From Chitinophagaceae bacterium (GTDB taxonomy: Bacteria > Bacteroidota > Bacteroidia > Chitinophagales > Chitinophagaceae), in assembly GCA_947447465.1 (NCBI GenBank), contig CANFKE010000005.1, positions 94,541-158,540 on the forward strand: DNA of 64,000 nucleotides, written 5' to 3'. The notes under the pieces were generated by a model. It did not search any database and had not been told where the DNA came from. It saw only the letters and a list, made by a program, of their open reading frames with translations. Made by a program: the position numbers and the translations under genes. Positions 54,404 through 63,975 of this stretch are shown in pieces (the first letter of the stretch is position 1; every line of letters begins with the position of its first letter).

Positions 54404-54425
54404 GAGTTAACGGCGCAAGCAAAGC

Positions 54426-55349
54426 TTAGTCGTTGTAGGTGCGAGGTACTTTGGGGTCTGTGATGATGATGTAGTCGCCAATTTTTTTGTACTTGCTCCA
54501 GTCTATCTTAGGGAATGCATCGTCGGAAGAGGTAGAGACGATCATTCTTTTGAGTTTAGGATTGTAATTGAGCAGTTGTGTGGCAACCGCAAAGCCTTCA
54601 TCGCTATGGAATTTACCATTTACCTGCATGATCTTTTTGAGCTTGTACTTCTTCTTGTACTGAGCAATAGAATATGCCATAGTAGCATCCCACAGCGACT
54701 GTGCAACCACCAGGTCGAAGCCGCCCATAGATGGTGGTGGAGCAGGTTTGGTGCTGTCTGTTGTTGTTCCGGTAGCATGCTCACTTACTCCGGTCAGTTT
54801 CTCCAGATATTTACCTTTGGCTACCGCATAGGGTAGAGGTGCTATATTGTCTTTAGACAATGCAGGCAGGTCTTTAAGGAATTCCTGTCCTTTACGGCCG
54901 GCAAGATTGGCATAGCGGGAAGGCGCATTTGCGCAGACCACATCTATCTGATTCTCTTTGGCAAATTCGATCATAGGCTTATAGTCTCTGTAGTTGCTCC
55001 AGGCACGTGCATCTTTAACGAAGTGTTTCTCTTTAATGAACCCTTTGAGGTATTCATTCATAATCGGCTGCACATCGCGGTCGAACATTTCCATAGATAG
55101 CGCGAGGTCATCTCCGTATTTGTCATAGAGTAGCGCGAACAATGTTTTTTCGAGGTAGTGTGTTACACTGTCGTTATGTTCTTCGCCAAAGAGAAGGATA
55201 TCGAAGTTGATGAGGTCTTCAGCCACAACATTCAATGGCACTTCTTTATCCAGTTTTACTGAATAGATACGGTAGTTGGCATCAGATAGTTGTGCTTTCG
55301 CAGAAAATACCAGTGGTAAAAGTAAGAGGAATAGCCAATGCTTTTTCAT
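54426..55349 (-). CDS. ChaN-like heme-binding (Tiki superfamily) exported protein
   Basis: 307 residues from ATG 55347-55349 (MKKHWLFLLLLPLVFSAKAQ), which gives the signal peptide; upstream codons add only non-signal residues. The body contains LLFGEEHNDSVTHYLEKTL and the ARAWSNYRDYKPMIEFAKEN segment of the ChaN/Tiki/EreA-like fold, with GGFDLVVAQSLWDATMAYSI. ChaN-type proteins bind iron or heme in the periplasm or outer membrane. No lipobox Cys is visible, so this one is probably soluble and periplasmic. Metal-site residues Glu and His are present in the EEHND motif. The gene is downstream of the isomerase gene but separated by a terminator. Confidence 0.82.
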   Translation of the reverse strand: MKKHWLFLLLLPLVFSAKAQLSDANYRIYSVKLDKEVPLNVVAEDLINFDILLFGEEHNDSVTHYLEKTLFALLYDKYGDDLALSMEMFDRDVQPIMNEYLKGFIKEKHFVKDARAWSNYRDYKPMIEFAKENQIDVVCANAPSRYANLAGRKGQEFLKDLPALSKDNIAPLPYAVAKGKYLEKLTGVSEHATGTTTDSTKPAPPPSMGGFDLVVAQSLWDATMAYSIAQYKKKYKLKKIMQVNGKFHSDEGFAVATQLLNYNPKLKRMIVSTSSDDAFPKIDWSKYKKIGDYIIITDPKVPRTYND

Positions 55350-55406
55350 TGCTGTGGTTTTGGTAAAGCTACTATTTTTTTGAAATGTTGCGGAATTGCT
55401 CTGCCG

Positions 55407-55434
55407 CAAAAAAGCCCCATCGAGAGATGGGGCT
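55407..55434 (-). terminator. Terminator after the isomerase gene
   Basis: Read leftward, AGCCCCATC (55434-55426) loops on TCTC to GATGGGGCT, then TTTTTT. It sits 24 bp past the isomerase stop. Confidence 0.85.
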
Positions 55435-55457
55435 GAGTATTGTTATTGTTGGTTGTC

Positions 55458-56441
55458 TTATGATTTGGCCAGTGAGCCTTTAAGGAAGTCGATCACTTTT
55501 ACTTCTGTTGCATCCAGTTCGCGCATATCTGCGAGGATAACTGAAACCCAGTCTGTAAGGTGAATAAGGTAAAATGCCTTCTCCCAGTAAGATTTACCCT
55601 GAGAGTAGATCTCAATGATATTCGGAGTGTATTTTTTGAATACCTTTTTGTTGATCTCCATTCTTGTCTGTACACGCTCAAAGTCGTCATCATTACGCAG
55701 CAAGATCACTACTTTGTCTTTAGCATCATCTCTCCACCCTACCAGTTCATTGTGGTTCATTTCGGGGATAGCACCATGCCAGCAAAGCATTTTACTGTTC
55801 TCATTGAGCTGCTGACGGAAACGGATAGCAACACCTTCGTAAGTAGATGCAGAGTAGATGATAGGCAGCTTACCAAATATCTTCTTGGCAACAGCGTTCG
55901 CTTTTTTCTGTATATCTTTTTCTGCAGCCTTCATTTCCTTGATAGTTGCAGTGATGTCCTTTTCGAATTTATTGTCAATCAGGCCGAAGTGGTTGAGTGT
56001 ATAGAGTATCTGGATCAGAGAATAGCCCAGACAAGCGCGCGGCGGCATGCCAGCCGGAACCAATATGCAATCAAGCCCTTTTTTCTTTGCTATCTCTGCT
56101 ATCTTGCCACCTGAAGTGATGCAGATAACGGTCGATTTCATTTTGATGGCATGATTCAATGCATCAACAGTTTCTTCGGTGTTGCCTGAATATGAGCAAA
56201 CTACAACCAGCGTATTCTTTCCAACAAAAGAAGGAAGGAAATAATCTTTATTAACAACAAAAGGTACTTTCAGCTTGTCGAAAACGAAATTCTGGACGAT
56301 GGAGGCACCGATGCCACTACCACCCAAGCCGGTAACAACAACGTTAGCAAATTCGGCTACGGGTGTAACAAAACGATGACTTTTACCTATTATTAACCCT
56401 TCCTGTAGTTGGGTAGAAAATTCGTGTACTAACTTTTTCAT
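55458..56441 (-). CDS. Bifunctional phosphoglucose/phosphomannose isomerase
   Basis: 327 residues with two SIS (sugar isomerase) halves. The N-terminal half has VVTGLGGSGIGASIV (residues 35-49) and SYSGNTEETVDAL (83-95), the phosphosugar-binding loops. The C-terminal half has FRQQLNENSKMLCWHGAIPEMNHN (Glu and His of the active site). This family isomerises glucose-6-phosphate or mannose-6-phosphate to fructose-6-phosphate in glycolysis and sugar-nucleotide supply. The ATG start gives the expected length. It is divergent from yraN, with an 18-bp gap. Confidence 0.92.
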   Translation of the reverse strand: MKKLVHEFSTQLQEGLIIGKSHRFVTPVAEFANVVVTGLGGSGIGASIVQNFVFDKLKVPFVVNKDYFLPSFVGKNTLVVVCSYSGNTEETVDALNHAIKMKSTVICITSGGKIAEIAKKKGLDCILVPAGMPPRACLGYSLIQILYTLNHFGLIDNKFEKDITATIKEMKAAEKDIQKKANAVAKKIFGKLPIIYSASTYEGVAIRFRQQLNENSKMLCWHGAIPEMNHNELVGWRDDAKDKVVILLRNDDDFERVQTRMEINKKVFKKYTPNIIEIYSQGKSYWEKAFYLIHLTDWVSVILADMRELDATEVKVIDFLKGSLAKS

Positions 56442-56459
56442 GCTACATTTATCGTTTTA

Positions 56460-56816
56460 ATGTCCAAACATAGTGAAATTGGTATAAAGGGAGAACAATT
56501 AGCAGAAGAGTTTTTGCTAAATAAAGGTTATAGTATCCTTGAAAGGAATTGGCGGAGTGGCAGAAATGAGATAGATATTATAGCATTTAAGGATAAGATG
56601 CTTGTAATAGCGGAGGTGAAAACAAGATCTGTAACTATGTTCGGGTACCCTGAAGAAGCTGTGACCGTGCGCAAGCAACAGCATCTGAAGGCATGCGCAG
56701 AGGCTTATGTACTCCTGCATCCGGAGTATATGTATGTGCGTTTCGATATTATCAGCGTGATGCTAAAAGGAGGCGCTGTACAGGAGATAGTACATTTTGA
56801 AGAAGCGTTTTATTAA
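56460..56816 (+). CDS. YraN family (UPF0102) nuclease-fold protein
   Basis: 118 residues. It has KGEQLAEEFLLNKGYSILER, then NEIDIIAFKDKMLVIAEVKT, giving Glu37, Asp39, Glu52 and Lys54, the D-ExK-like pattern of Holliday-resolvase-type folds. The cellular role of YraN is not settled; a DNA-processing function is inferred from the fold. Divergent from the isomerase gene. Confidence 0.92.
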   Translation: MSKHSEIGIKGEQLAEEFLLNKGYSILERNWRSGRNEIDIIAFKDKMLVIAEVKTRSVTMFGYPEEAVTVRKQQHLKACAEAYVLLHPEYMYVRFDIISVMLKGGAVQEIVHFEEAFY

Positions 56817-56909
56817 TATAATAATAATATTTGGAGGCGCTCAGAAATGGTGATGTGTGTAGGTAATGATAATTTGATCTAATTTTATAGGCTACGTAAA
56901 AAATAAAAG

Positions 56910-59171
56910 ATGAAAAAAATATTTACTTGTCTGATATTAAGTTGTTTGATAGGATCTGCAGTTCAGGCACAGGAGAGGAGGGCGCCTAAGTTATCTGCTC
57001 CTACCAGACATTACCTGTCTGTATCGCGTAAGTCAAGCGGTAACGATGGCATAGTGCCCGACTACGTGTATAAAGTGATCAATAACCAATATTACATCAG
57101 TGCAATGGTGAAGATGCGCAGTGGTGCAGATGCCTCTGCATTGGATGCGCTTGGTGTATATGTTGGCACTCGGGCAGGTTCTATATGGACTACACAGGTG
57201 CCTGTGAACAAGGTAGAGGAATTTACAAAGCTATCTGCGATAGAGTATATAGAGCTGGACGCACCAATATATCCTACGTTGGACTCAGCAAGAAAGCTGA
57301 CAAGGGCTGATTCTGCTCAGAAGGGCATCTATCTTCCGTTTCCTATGACCGGTAAAAATGTGGTGACAGGTATCATAGACGCTGGGTTTGATTACAACCA
57401 TACTACATTCTACGATACTACCCGCAGCGGATACAGGATAAAGAAAATATGGGCGCAGAAAAATACAGGTACTCCACCGGCAGGATATGCATATGGCAGG
57501 GAAATGACCGATACCAATGTTATGCGTGCCGTAGGATATGATACTGCAATAACTTCACATGGTACCCATGTTGCGGGTATTACCGCAGGGTCGGGGTATG
57601 ATGGAACGGGAAGCGCACGATATAGAGGTATGGCGTATGAAAGTGATATTGTATTGGTAGCGATCATGCCTGCACCTTCACAATGGATCAATACAGGTGT
57701 TTCTGATATAGTGGATGGTGTGAATTATATATTTAGCTATGCTACAACTGTAAGTAAGCCCGCAGTTGTAAATTTGAGCTGGGGCAGCACATTGGGGCCG
57801 CATGACGGCACCTCATTATTCAGTCAGGCTGTAGATATACTTACAGGCCCGGGAAGAATATTTGTTTGTGCGGCAGGAAATAATGCACAGGATACGGTGC
57901 ATTTAGAAAAAACATTCGCATTCACTGATACGCTGGTGCATACGTTTGTCAACTTCTCACCTTATCTTGATACGGCCCATCAGATGACCTATGTAGATGT
58001 ATGGGGCGAACCGGGACAGACCTTTTGTTTGGGGGCGCGATTGTTCAACGGATCTGCAGCAATAGACTCCACCGGTTTTATTTGTCTTTCCGCTGATTCT
58101 ACCTATGATATGCATATGATCGGCAGTAACGGAGATACCTGTTTCGTAAGCATTACTACTGCACCTTTGGAGTTTAACGGCAGACCACATGCGTATGTGT
58201 ATTTTCATAGTAAAGTTCATGACGCTATTTGCCTGAGTGCGATGGGGCAGAGCGGGACCAGGATCAATATGTGGGAAGGATTTCTCATTCCTCCTACAGG
58301 ATATTACGGTTCTCTGACCAGCCACGGATTTCCATGGGCAGTAACAGGAGATGTAAATATGACCGTTTCTGACATTGGCTCAACAAGGTCTGCGATAACA
58401 GTAGCCGCATATAATACCAAGGTGAGCTTCAAAAATATTTCAGGAGCTACCTATAGTTATACAGGAGCAGTAAGGGGTAAACTGTCTTCATTTTCCAGTC
58501 ACGGGCCAACCCTTGATAACCGTATCAAGCCGGATATTGCAGCGCCGGGTCTTGGTGTAGTGTCTGCCGTAAGTTCATACGATCCTTCGTTCTCGTCGGG
58601 CGGAAGTGAATATACCAGCACCATCAGTGCCCATTTGGATGCTATAAGTGGCAGAACCTACAGTTATGCGATACTTGGTGGTACATCAATGGCATCGCCT
58701 TGCGTGTCGGGCATTGTAGCAATGATGTTACAATATAGTCCTACACTCAGTCCTGATTCTGTAAAGTCGCTTATCAACATCAATGCGATCAAGGATACAT
58801 TTACGAGTGTAACATTGCCTGCCACAGGTACCAATCTGTGGGGACATGGAAAAATAAACGCTTACAGAACGCTGCGCTACATGGTAGGTAACCTGAGTGT
58901 TGCTCAGCAAGGCATTGACCCTATGGATTGTATCTTGTATCCTAATCCGGGTACGGGTAATTTTACATTGAGTTTTACCGGAAAAGCTTCAGAAGCGCTG
59001 ACAATAAGCGTATTTGATATTACAGGTAAAATGGTGACCTTCCAGAGCTGGAATGTGAATGCGGGAACTAACAGTAAAGAGCTGAACCTCACACAATTGG
59101 CCAAGGGTATTTACTTCACCAAGGTGAATTCGTTGACGGGTCATATTGTGATCAAGACAATCATAGAATAA
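56910..59171 (+). CDS. T9SS-secreted subtilisin-like serine protease (S8)
   Basis: 753 residues: signal peptide (MKKIFTCLILSCLIGSAVQA), a propeptide-like segment to ~125, then the S8 domain with Asp157 (TGIIDAGFDYNH), His217 (SHGTHVAGITAG) and Ser593 (GGTSMASPCVSG). The oxyanion Asn sits in CAAGNNAQDTV. An insertion of about 150 residues lies between that Asn and SAITVAAYN, like the jelly-roll insert of Csp-type subtilases. The C-terminal type A sorting domain has CILYPNPGTGNFTLSF. A secreted endoprotease is predicted. It has an A-rich leader and is monocistronic, ending at a strong terminator. Confidence 0.93.
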   Translation: MKKIFTCLILSCLIGSAVQAQERRAPKLSAPTRHYLSVSRKSSGNDGIVPDYVYKVINNQYYISAMVKMRSGADASALDALGVYVGTRAGSIWTTQVPVNKVEEFTKLSAIEYIELDAPIYPTLDSARKLTRADSAQKGIYLPFPMTGKNVVTGIIDAGFDYNHTTFYDTTRSGYRIKKIWAQKNTGTPPAGYAYGREMTDTNVMRAVGYDTAITSHGTHVAGITAGSGYDGTGSARYRGMAYESDIVLVAIMPAPSQWINTGVSDIVDGVNYIFSYATTVSKPAVVNLSWGSTLGPHDGTSLFSQAVDILTGPGRIFVCAAGNNAQDTVHLEKTFAFTDTLVHTFVNFSPYLDTAHQMTYVDVWGEPGQTFCLGARLFNGSAAIDSTGFICLSADSTYDMHMIGSNGDTCFVSITTAPLEFNGRPHAYVYFHSKVHDAICLSAMGQSGTRINMWEGFLIPPTGYYGSLTSHGFPWAVTGDVNMTVSDIGSTRSAITVAAYNTKVSFKNISGATYSYTGAVRGKLSSFSSHGPTLDNRIKPDIAAPGLGVVSAVSSYDPSFSSGGSEYTSTISAHLDAISGRTYSYAILGGTSMASPCVSGIVAMMLQYSPTLSPDSVKSLININAIKDTFTSVTLPATGTNLWGHGKINAYRTLRYMVGNLSVAQQGIDPMDCILYPNPGTGNFTLSFTGKASEALTISVFDITGKMVTFQSWNVNAGTNSKELNLTQLAKGIYFTKVNSLTGHIVIKTIIE

Positions 59172-59195
59172 TATTAGGTTGAATATCAATAATTT

Positions 59196-59229
59196 AAGCG
59201 TTCTGCAAGCCATTGCAGAACGCTTTTTT
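59196..59229 (+). terminator. Terminator after the subtilisin gene
   Basis: A 13-bp perfect stem (59196-59208 with 59213-59225), loop GCCA, followed by TTTTC; 24 bp after the stop. Confidence 0.88.
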
Positions 59230-59302
59230 CATTTAGTGGTGAATTAGAAGAAATATATTCTCTCAGCATAAGTATAAAACTTAGAGAAGTAAATTTATTT
59301 GC

Positions 59303-59310
59303 TACTTTTG
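59303..59310 (+). promoter_or_regulatory. Candidate -7 box (TACTTTTG)
   Basis: It matches TAnnTTTG and lies 17 bp before the TTG start of the cytochrome c biogenesis gene, giving a very short leader. The -33 element is weak. Confidence 0.42.
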
Positions 59311-59327
59311 CCAAAATTTTACAAGCA

Positions 59328-60014
59328 TTGCGTAGTTGGTGGTGGAAAATATTGAGCGGGCTGCTGGTGGGTTATACCATCATTGGAGGGTTGTTGATGC
59401 CTGTGCCCCGGCTGGATATACTTAATGAGACTATCCGCAATCTGTATTTTCATGTGCCGATGTGGTTCACAATGATCGTGTTGTTTGGCGGAGCATTCTT
59501 TTATTCGATCAAATACCTGAGTTCGGGTAATCTCAAGGATGACATTTTTGCTGTTCAGCTTACCAATACCGGAATCTTCTTCAGTATATTGGGTATGCTA
59601 ACCGGAATGGAGTGGGCGCAATATACCTGGGGCGAGGCATGGAGCAATGACCCTAAGCAACTAGGTACTGCACTGTGCATGCTTATTTATTTTGCATATT
59701 CTATACTGCGTAACGGGATAAAAGATGATGAAAAGAAGGCCAAGATAAGTGCCGTATATAACATATTTGCATTTGCGATGATGATACCACTGATCTTCAT
59801 ATTGCCGAGGATGGTAGATTCATTACATCCGGGAAATGGCGGTAATCCGGGCTTCAAGCCATATGACCTTAACAGCAGAATGCGCTTAGTTTTTTATCCT
59901 GCGGTGATAGGTTGGGTGTTGACAGGCTGTTGGATAGCCAGTTTGAAAACCAGAGTTGGCCTTATCCGATTCTACAAGGAGGAGAAGGCATTACAATCGG
60001 ACTTTGAAAAATAG
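59328..60014 (+). CDS. ccsA: Cytochrome c biogenesis protein CcsA/CcmC
   Basis: 228 residues from TTG 59328; no in-frame ATG exists between the -7 box and the first membrane helix. About six transmembrane helices are visible. The heme-handling WWD-like motif is GMEWAQYTWGEAWSNDPKQ (~100-118). Conserved His is present in NLYFHVPMW and DSLHPGNGG. CcsA/CcmC presents heme for attachment to c-type cytochromes at the inner membrane. The next gene encodes CcmD one base after the stop, as in many Bacteroidota. A CcmB gene is not adjacent; upstream lies the protease. Confidence 0.9.
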   Translation: MRSWWWKILSGLLVGYTIIGGLLMPVPRLDILNETIRNLYFHVPMWFTMIVLFGGAFFYSIKYLSSGNLKDDIFAVQLTNTGIFFSILGMLTGMEWAQYTWGEAWSNDPKQLGTALCMLIYFAYSILRNGIKDDEKKAKISAVYNIFAFAMMIPLIFILPRMVDSLHPGNGGNPGFKPYDLNSRMRLVFYPAVIGWVLTGCWIASLKTRVGLIRFYKEEKALQSDFEK

Positions 60015-60224
60015 ATGAAAATGAGAGCAAAATATGCACTGGTAACTATCTTAGTGTTACTGATAACTACAACTATTGCACAGGCGCAGACAGAAATGGC
60101 AGATACAATGCGTTCGAACGGCAAAATATATGTTGTTGTTGCGGTATTAGCTACTATATTTGCGGGGATTTTTGCTTATTTGATATATCTGGACAAGAAA
60201 ATTACAAAAGCAGAAAGGAGTTAA
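60015..60224 (+). CDS. ccmD: CcmD family small membrane protein
   Basis: 69 residues. The N-terminus (YALVTILVLLITTTIAQAQ) is a signal or membrane segment and a second helix follows (KIYVVVAVLATIFAGIFAYL) with a positively charged tail (DKKITKAERS). CcmD helps release heme-loaded CcmE and is always found beside CcsA/CcmC. It begins immediately after the ccsA stop codon, so coupling is expected. Confidence 0.88.
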   Translation: MKMRAKYALVTILVLLITTTIAQAQTEMADTMRSNGKIYVVVAVLATIFAGIFAYLIYLDKKITKAERS

Positions 60225-60259
60225 ATAAATAGTATTCATTAATTTAAAAAACAAATAAG

Positions 60260-61678
60260 GTGGAAAATCAAGGTCACTACAGTTTTTTTCAGGGCGTAGA
60301 ACGCAACTTTGATAAGGCGGCCAAATATACACGCTTTGAGGCGGGTATTCTGGAGCAGATCAAGGCTTGTAATTCAGTTTACCGTATGAAATTCCCGGTA
60401 AGAATAGGCGATAACATAGAAGTTATTGAAGCTTACCGTGTACAGCACTCTCACCATAAGCTGCCTTGTAAAGGTGGTATCCGTTACAGCATGGATGTAA
60501 ATCAGGACGAAGTGATGGCACTTGCCGCACTGATGACTTACAAGTGTGCGATAGTAAACGTACCATTTGGTGGTGGTAAGGGTGGTATCCGTATTGACCC
60601 TAAGAAATATACAACATTCGAGCTGGAAAAAATCACCCGTCGTTATGCTTCTGAATTAGTGAAGAAGAATTTCATCGGACCTGGTATAGACGTTCCTGCA
60701 CCAGACTACGGTACAGGATCACGTGAAATGAGCTGGATAGTAGATACTTATGCTTCATTGAAGCCGGGTGAAGTAGATGCATTGGCATGTATCACAGGTA
60801 AGCCAGTTACCCAGGGTGGTGTACGTGGCCGTACTGAAGCTACAGGTCTTGGTATCTATTATGGTGTTCGCGAGGCTGTAAGCATCGAAGAGGACATGAC
60901 AAGACTTGGTCTTACAACCGGTATCAAGGGTAAGAAAGTGATCGTACAGGGAATGGGTAACGTGGGCTACCACGCTGCAAAGTTCTTCTACGATAACGGA
61001 GCTTTGATAGTAGGTCTTGCTGAATACGAAGGAGGTATCTACAATGAAGCAGGTCTGAATCTTTATGAAGTGGTGAACCACCGTAAGGCTACAGGCAGCA
61101 TCCTTAATTTCCCTGGTGCAACTAATATGGCTACAAGTGCAACTACACTTGAAATGCCTTGCGATATCCTGATCCCTTCAGCATTGGAGAATGTGATCAA
61201 CGGAACGAACGCAGACCGCATACAGGCGAAAATAATAGGTGAAGGTGCCAACGGACCGTTGACTCCTGAAGCTGATGAAATACTTGGTGCAAAGGGAGTA
61301 ATGATCATACCTGACATGTACCTGAATGCAGGTGGTGTTACAGTATCTTACTTCGAGTGGTTGAAGAACCTGAGTCACGTTCGTTTTGGCCGTATGGACA
61401 AGCGTTTCAGTGAGAACCAGAACACTTCAATACTGAGCGCAGTAGAAAACCTGACCGGTAAGAAAGCAACAGATACAGAGCGTAAGCAAATATTGCATGG
61501 CCCTGATGAAGCTGACCTGGTTTACTCTGGTCTTGAAGATACAATGATCAGCTCTTACCATGAGATCCATGATGAGTGGGTTCGCCTTGAACGCAAGGTA
61601 GATATGCGTACTGCGGCATTCGTAGTAGCTATCAATAAGGTTGGTGTATCTTACGAAGAACTGGGTATCTTCCCATAA
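60260..61678 (+). CDS. gdhA: Glu/Leu/Phe/Val dehydrogenase, probably glutamate dehydrogenase
   Basis: 472 residues from GTG 60260, preceded by AATAAGG as a likely ribosome site. The N-terminal domain has [39 protein letters not shown] (Lys71, Lys95, Lys107 around the active site) and [18 protein letters not shown]. The Rossmann domain has [19 protein letters not shown]. Oxidative deamination of glutamate to 2-oxoglutarate is most likely; cofactor cannot be fixed from sequence by eye. It follows ccmD by 35 bp, probably in the same transcript, and ends at a strong terminator. Confidence 0.93.
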   Translation: MENQGHYSFFQGVERNFDKAAKYTRFEAGILEQIKACNSVYRMKFPVRIGDNIEVIEAYRVQHSHHKLPCKGGIRYSMDVNQDEVMALAALMTYKCAIVNVPFGGGKGGIRIDPKKYTTFELEKITRRYASELVKKNFIGPGIDVPAPDYGTGSREMSWIVDTYASLKPGEVDALACITGKPVTQGGVRGRTEATGLGIYYGVREAVSIEEDMTRLGLTTGIKGKKVIVQGMGNVGYHAAKFFYDNGALIVGLAEYEGGIYNEAGLNLYEVVNHRKATGSILNFPGATNMATSATTLEMPCDILIPSALENVINGTNADRIQAKIIGEGANGPLTPEADEILGAKGVMIIPDMYLNAGGVTVSYFEWLKNLSHVRFGRMDKRFSENQNTSILSAVENLTGKKATDTERKQILHGPDEADLVYSGLEDTMISSYHEIHDEWVRLERKVDMRTAAFVVAINKVGVSYEELGIFP

Positions 61679-61700
61679 TAGTTATTTACTTAATAATACG

Positions 61701-61736
61701 GAAATGGACTGCTATATGGCAGTCCATTTCTTTTTT
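61701..61736 (+). terminator. Terminator after glutamate dehydrogenase
   Basis: A 12-bp stem (61701-61712 with 61719-61730), 6-base loop, followed by six Ts; 22 bp after the stop. Confidence 0.88.
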
Positions 61737-61818
61737 GTTAACTATAATGTTCGCTTTTGCCAAGATCTTTTTTTTCTTTTTTGGAGTGAGTCATAAAGCA
61801 GGGAATGTAATGGAATGT

Positions 61819-62328
61819 TTAGGCCTGGTATTTGGCCAATTCTTGCCTTAGTGCTTCTATATTCTTTACTCCTACAAGGGTAAGCGGCTTACTATTTTGT
61901 GTGCTATTGACCAGTATCTCTTTATCCAGTGGAATAACTGTGATCACAGACCACAGATCATGTTTATATTCAAGGTAGTCAGGAAATTGCTGAAGGGCTT
62001 GTGCCTCTTGGGCGGAATAAATGTGGACAATGGCCTTGTAGTTGCCTGCTCTAGATAGATCAGTGGGAATAGAGGTGAATGTGAGATGTTCCTTTAGTCG
62101 TTTGTATGTGAACCTGATGGCGAAGATGGAGCTAAAGCAAAATATACCGGAGATCACCCAGTAAAGAAATGGGGAGGTGCCATTGGAGCGCACGGAAGAT
62201 ACCAGAACAAGAGCTCCCAGAAGTCCAAATACAATTTGCGGTAAAAAAGCCAGCAGATCCCATTTATCGCGCATGGTCCTGTGTCTCTTTTTAGTGCTGA
62301 TGATGTATTGCAGTTCTTCGTTAGTCAT
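61819..62328 (-). CDS. Two-helix membrane protein, unknown function
   Basis: 169 residues, no family recognised. Two hydrophobic segments lie near residues 25-45 (LLAFLPQIVFGLLGALVLVS) and 55-70 (LYWVISGIFCFSSIFAI). The remaining C-terminal part is soluble, about 95 residues, with IHIYSAQEAQALQQFPDYLE and a short final helix (IEALRQELAKYQA). It lies 15 bp downstream of tdk in the same orientation and is probably co-transcribed with it. Whether the soluble part faces the cytoplasm cannot be told. Confidence 0.75.
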   Translation of the reverse strand: MTNEELQYIISTKKRHRTMRDKWDLLAFLPQIVFGLLGALVLVSSVRSNGTSPFLYWVISGIFCFSSIFAIRFTYKRLKEHLTFTSIPTDLSRAGNYKAIVHIYSAQEAQALQQFPDYLEYKHDLWSVITVIPLDKEILVNSTQNSKPLTLVGVKNIEALRQELAKYQA

Positions 62329-62343
62329 AGTCGGGATGCTTTT

Positions 62344-62910
62344 TTATCCCTGATAAAAGCAGTGGCGGCAGCGAGGTTCGTAAATATTCTTTTCTCCCAG
62401 TAATACCTGGTCATCGATCTTGGGAATGCGATAGGAGTAATTGGCAATATCACCGCATTTAACGCATATCGCATGTAGTTTGGTAACGTACTCTGCGCGA
62501 GACATCAATGCGGGCATAGGGCCAAAGGGATTGCCCATATAATCCATGTCGAGGCCGGCTACGATAACACGAACGCCATTGAGTGCCAGTTTTTCGGCTA
62601 CTTCAACGATCTCGGGATTAAAGAACTGAGCTTCGTCAATACCAACGACATCTACGCCTGAGGCCAGGAGCAAAATGTTGAACGGACTGTCTATGGGGGT
62701 AGATCGTACCCTAGATGAGTCGTGGGAAACAATGTCTTCGGGGTGATAGCGAGTATCGACAGCCGGTTTAAAAATTTCTGCACGTTGACCTGCGATGTCA
62801 ACACGTTTCAGTCTTCTGATCAATTCTTCGGTCTTGCCTGAGAACATGCTGCCGGCGATGACCTCAATCCAGCCTTTCTTTTTATTTCCTGAGTATGGTT
62901 CGATGAACAT
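62344..62910 (-). CDS. tdk: Thymidine kinase
   Basis: 188 residues. P-loop [11 protein letters not shown] (20-30), the DEAQFF motif, and lasso/substrate region [20 protein letters not shown] are all present. The zinc site has CVKCGD and CRHCFYQG. It phosphorylates thymidine (and deoxyuridine) for nucleotide salvage in the cytosol. Length and motifs are typical of the type II bacterial enzyme. It is followed by the unknown two-helix gene. Confidence 0.97.
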   Translation of the reverse strand: MFIEPYSGNKKKGWIEVIAGSMFSGKTEELIRRLKRVDIAGQRAEIFKPAVDTRYHPEDIVSHDSSRVRSTPIDSPFNILLLASGVDVVGIDEAQFFNPEIVEVAEKLALNGVRVIVAGLDMDYMGNPFGPMPALMSRAEYVTKLHAICVKCGDIANYSYRIPKIDDQVLLGEKNIYEPRCRHCFYQG

Positions 62911-63025
62911 AGTAAACGCTGTAAAACGGACCTGAAATGGAACGGCCCGACGGTAAAAGTAAAAACTTAACAGTAAATTATTGTGGTAGTTTTTACATTA
63001 TTTATCCCCAAAAAGAAGGTGGGAT

Positions 63026-63874
63026 CTATTGCAGTAAAATGTTATCTATTAACCTTATTTCACCGATCCTGGCAGCGATGAGTGCAACCATAGGAGTGTT
63101 GTTCTCATAATTGTTGAGCAACCTGAGATCGTTAGCATCAGCAAGAGCTACATATTCAGTAATAAAACCTTTTGCGGTGAGCAGATCGTTACATTCTTTT
63201 TGAACAATAGAGAAATCTCCGGCAGTTTTTTTGGTCTGAATAGAGATGAGGCATTGGTATAATAAGGCGGCAAGTGCGCGTTGAGGCTCGGTAAGTCTTC
63301 TGTTCCTGGAACTCATCGCAAGGCCGTCCTGCTCTCTTAAAGTAGGAGAAATGACAATATTTAATGCTGAAAGACCAAGAATTTCTTTTAATTTTTTAAT
63401 GACCATGCACTGCTGGTAGTCCTTTTGTCCGAGGTAAAGGGAATGAGGTCTTACTATGTCGAGTAGGCGGCCTACTATCTGTCCGACACCCTTAAAATGT
63501 CCAGGTCTGTTTGCCCCTTCGAGTATGGTGTCGAGATAGCCGAAATCGTAGGTTTTCATCTTGTCGGTCCCGTCAGGATACATTTCATCTACAGAGGGGA
63601 GGAAAAGCACGTCGCAGCCCGCCTGTAGCAGCATTTCGATGTCAGCGTCAGTAGAAACCGGGTATTTCTCGTAATCTTTTTTGTCGTTGAATTGAGTGGG
63701 GTTGAGGAATATGCTGCATACGGTGAACATACCCTCATTGCGAGCATTATTGATGAGGCTGATGTGGCCGGAATGAAGCGCTCCCATAGTGGGAATAAAG
63801 CCGATATTAAAATTATTTTCAACCTTAATATTTAGAAAATTCCTTAACTGCGCAGCCTCCTTAAAGATCACCAT
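63026..63874 (-). CDS. panC: Pantothenate synthetase
   Basis: 282 residues from ATG 63872-63874 (MVIFKEAAQLRNFL); a longer frame upstream adds 16 residues without family support. It has the HIGH-type motif IPTMGALHSGHISLI (27-41), FLNPTQFNDKKDYEKYP, and YLGQKDYQQCMVIKK. It joins pantoate and beta-alanine using ATP to give pantothenate for coenzyme A. It is divergent from the gene starting at 63976, with about 100 bp between. Confidence 0.96.
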   Translation of the reverse strand: MVIFKEAAQLRNFLNIKVENNFNIGFIPTMGALHSGHISLINNARNEGMFTVCSIFLNPTQFNDKKDYEKYPVSTDADIEMLLQAGCDVLFLPSVDEMYPDGTDKMKTYDFGYLDTILEGANRPGHFKGVGQIVGRLLDIVRPHSLYLGQKDYQQCMVIKKLKEILGLSALNIVISPTLREQDGLAMSSRNRRLTEPQRALAALLYQCLISIQTKKTAGDFSIVQKECNDLLTAKGFITEYVALADANDLRLLNNYENNTPMVALIAARIGEIRLIDNILLQ

Positions 63875-63930
63875 GTTATTTTTTTTAATTAGAAACGAGT
63901 GCAAATTACGGTTGCAATTCAATATTTTCG

Positions 63931-63938
63931 TAATTTTG
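63931..63938 (+). promoter_or_regulatory. Candidate -7 box (TAATTTTG)
   Basis: It matches TAnnTTTG, with a TTG at 63912-63914 (16-bp spacing), and lies 38 bp before the ATG at 63976. Confidence 0.42.
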
Positions 63939-63975
63939 CAGACTATTTGTTATTTATTAATAATTAATCTAACGA

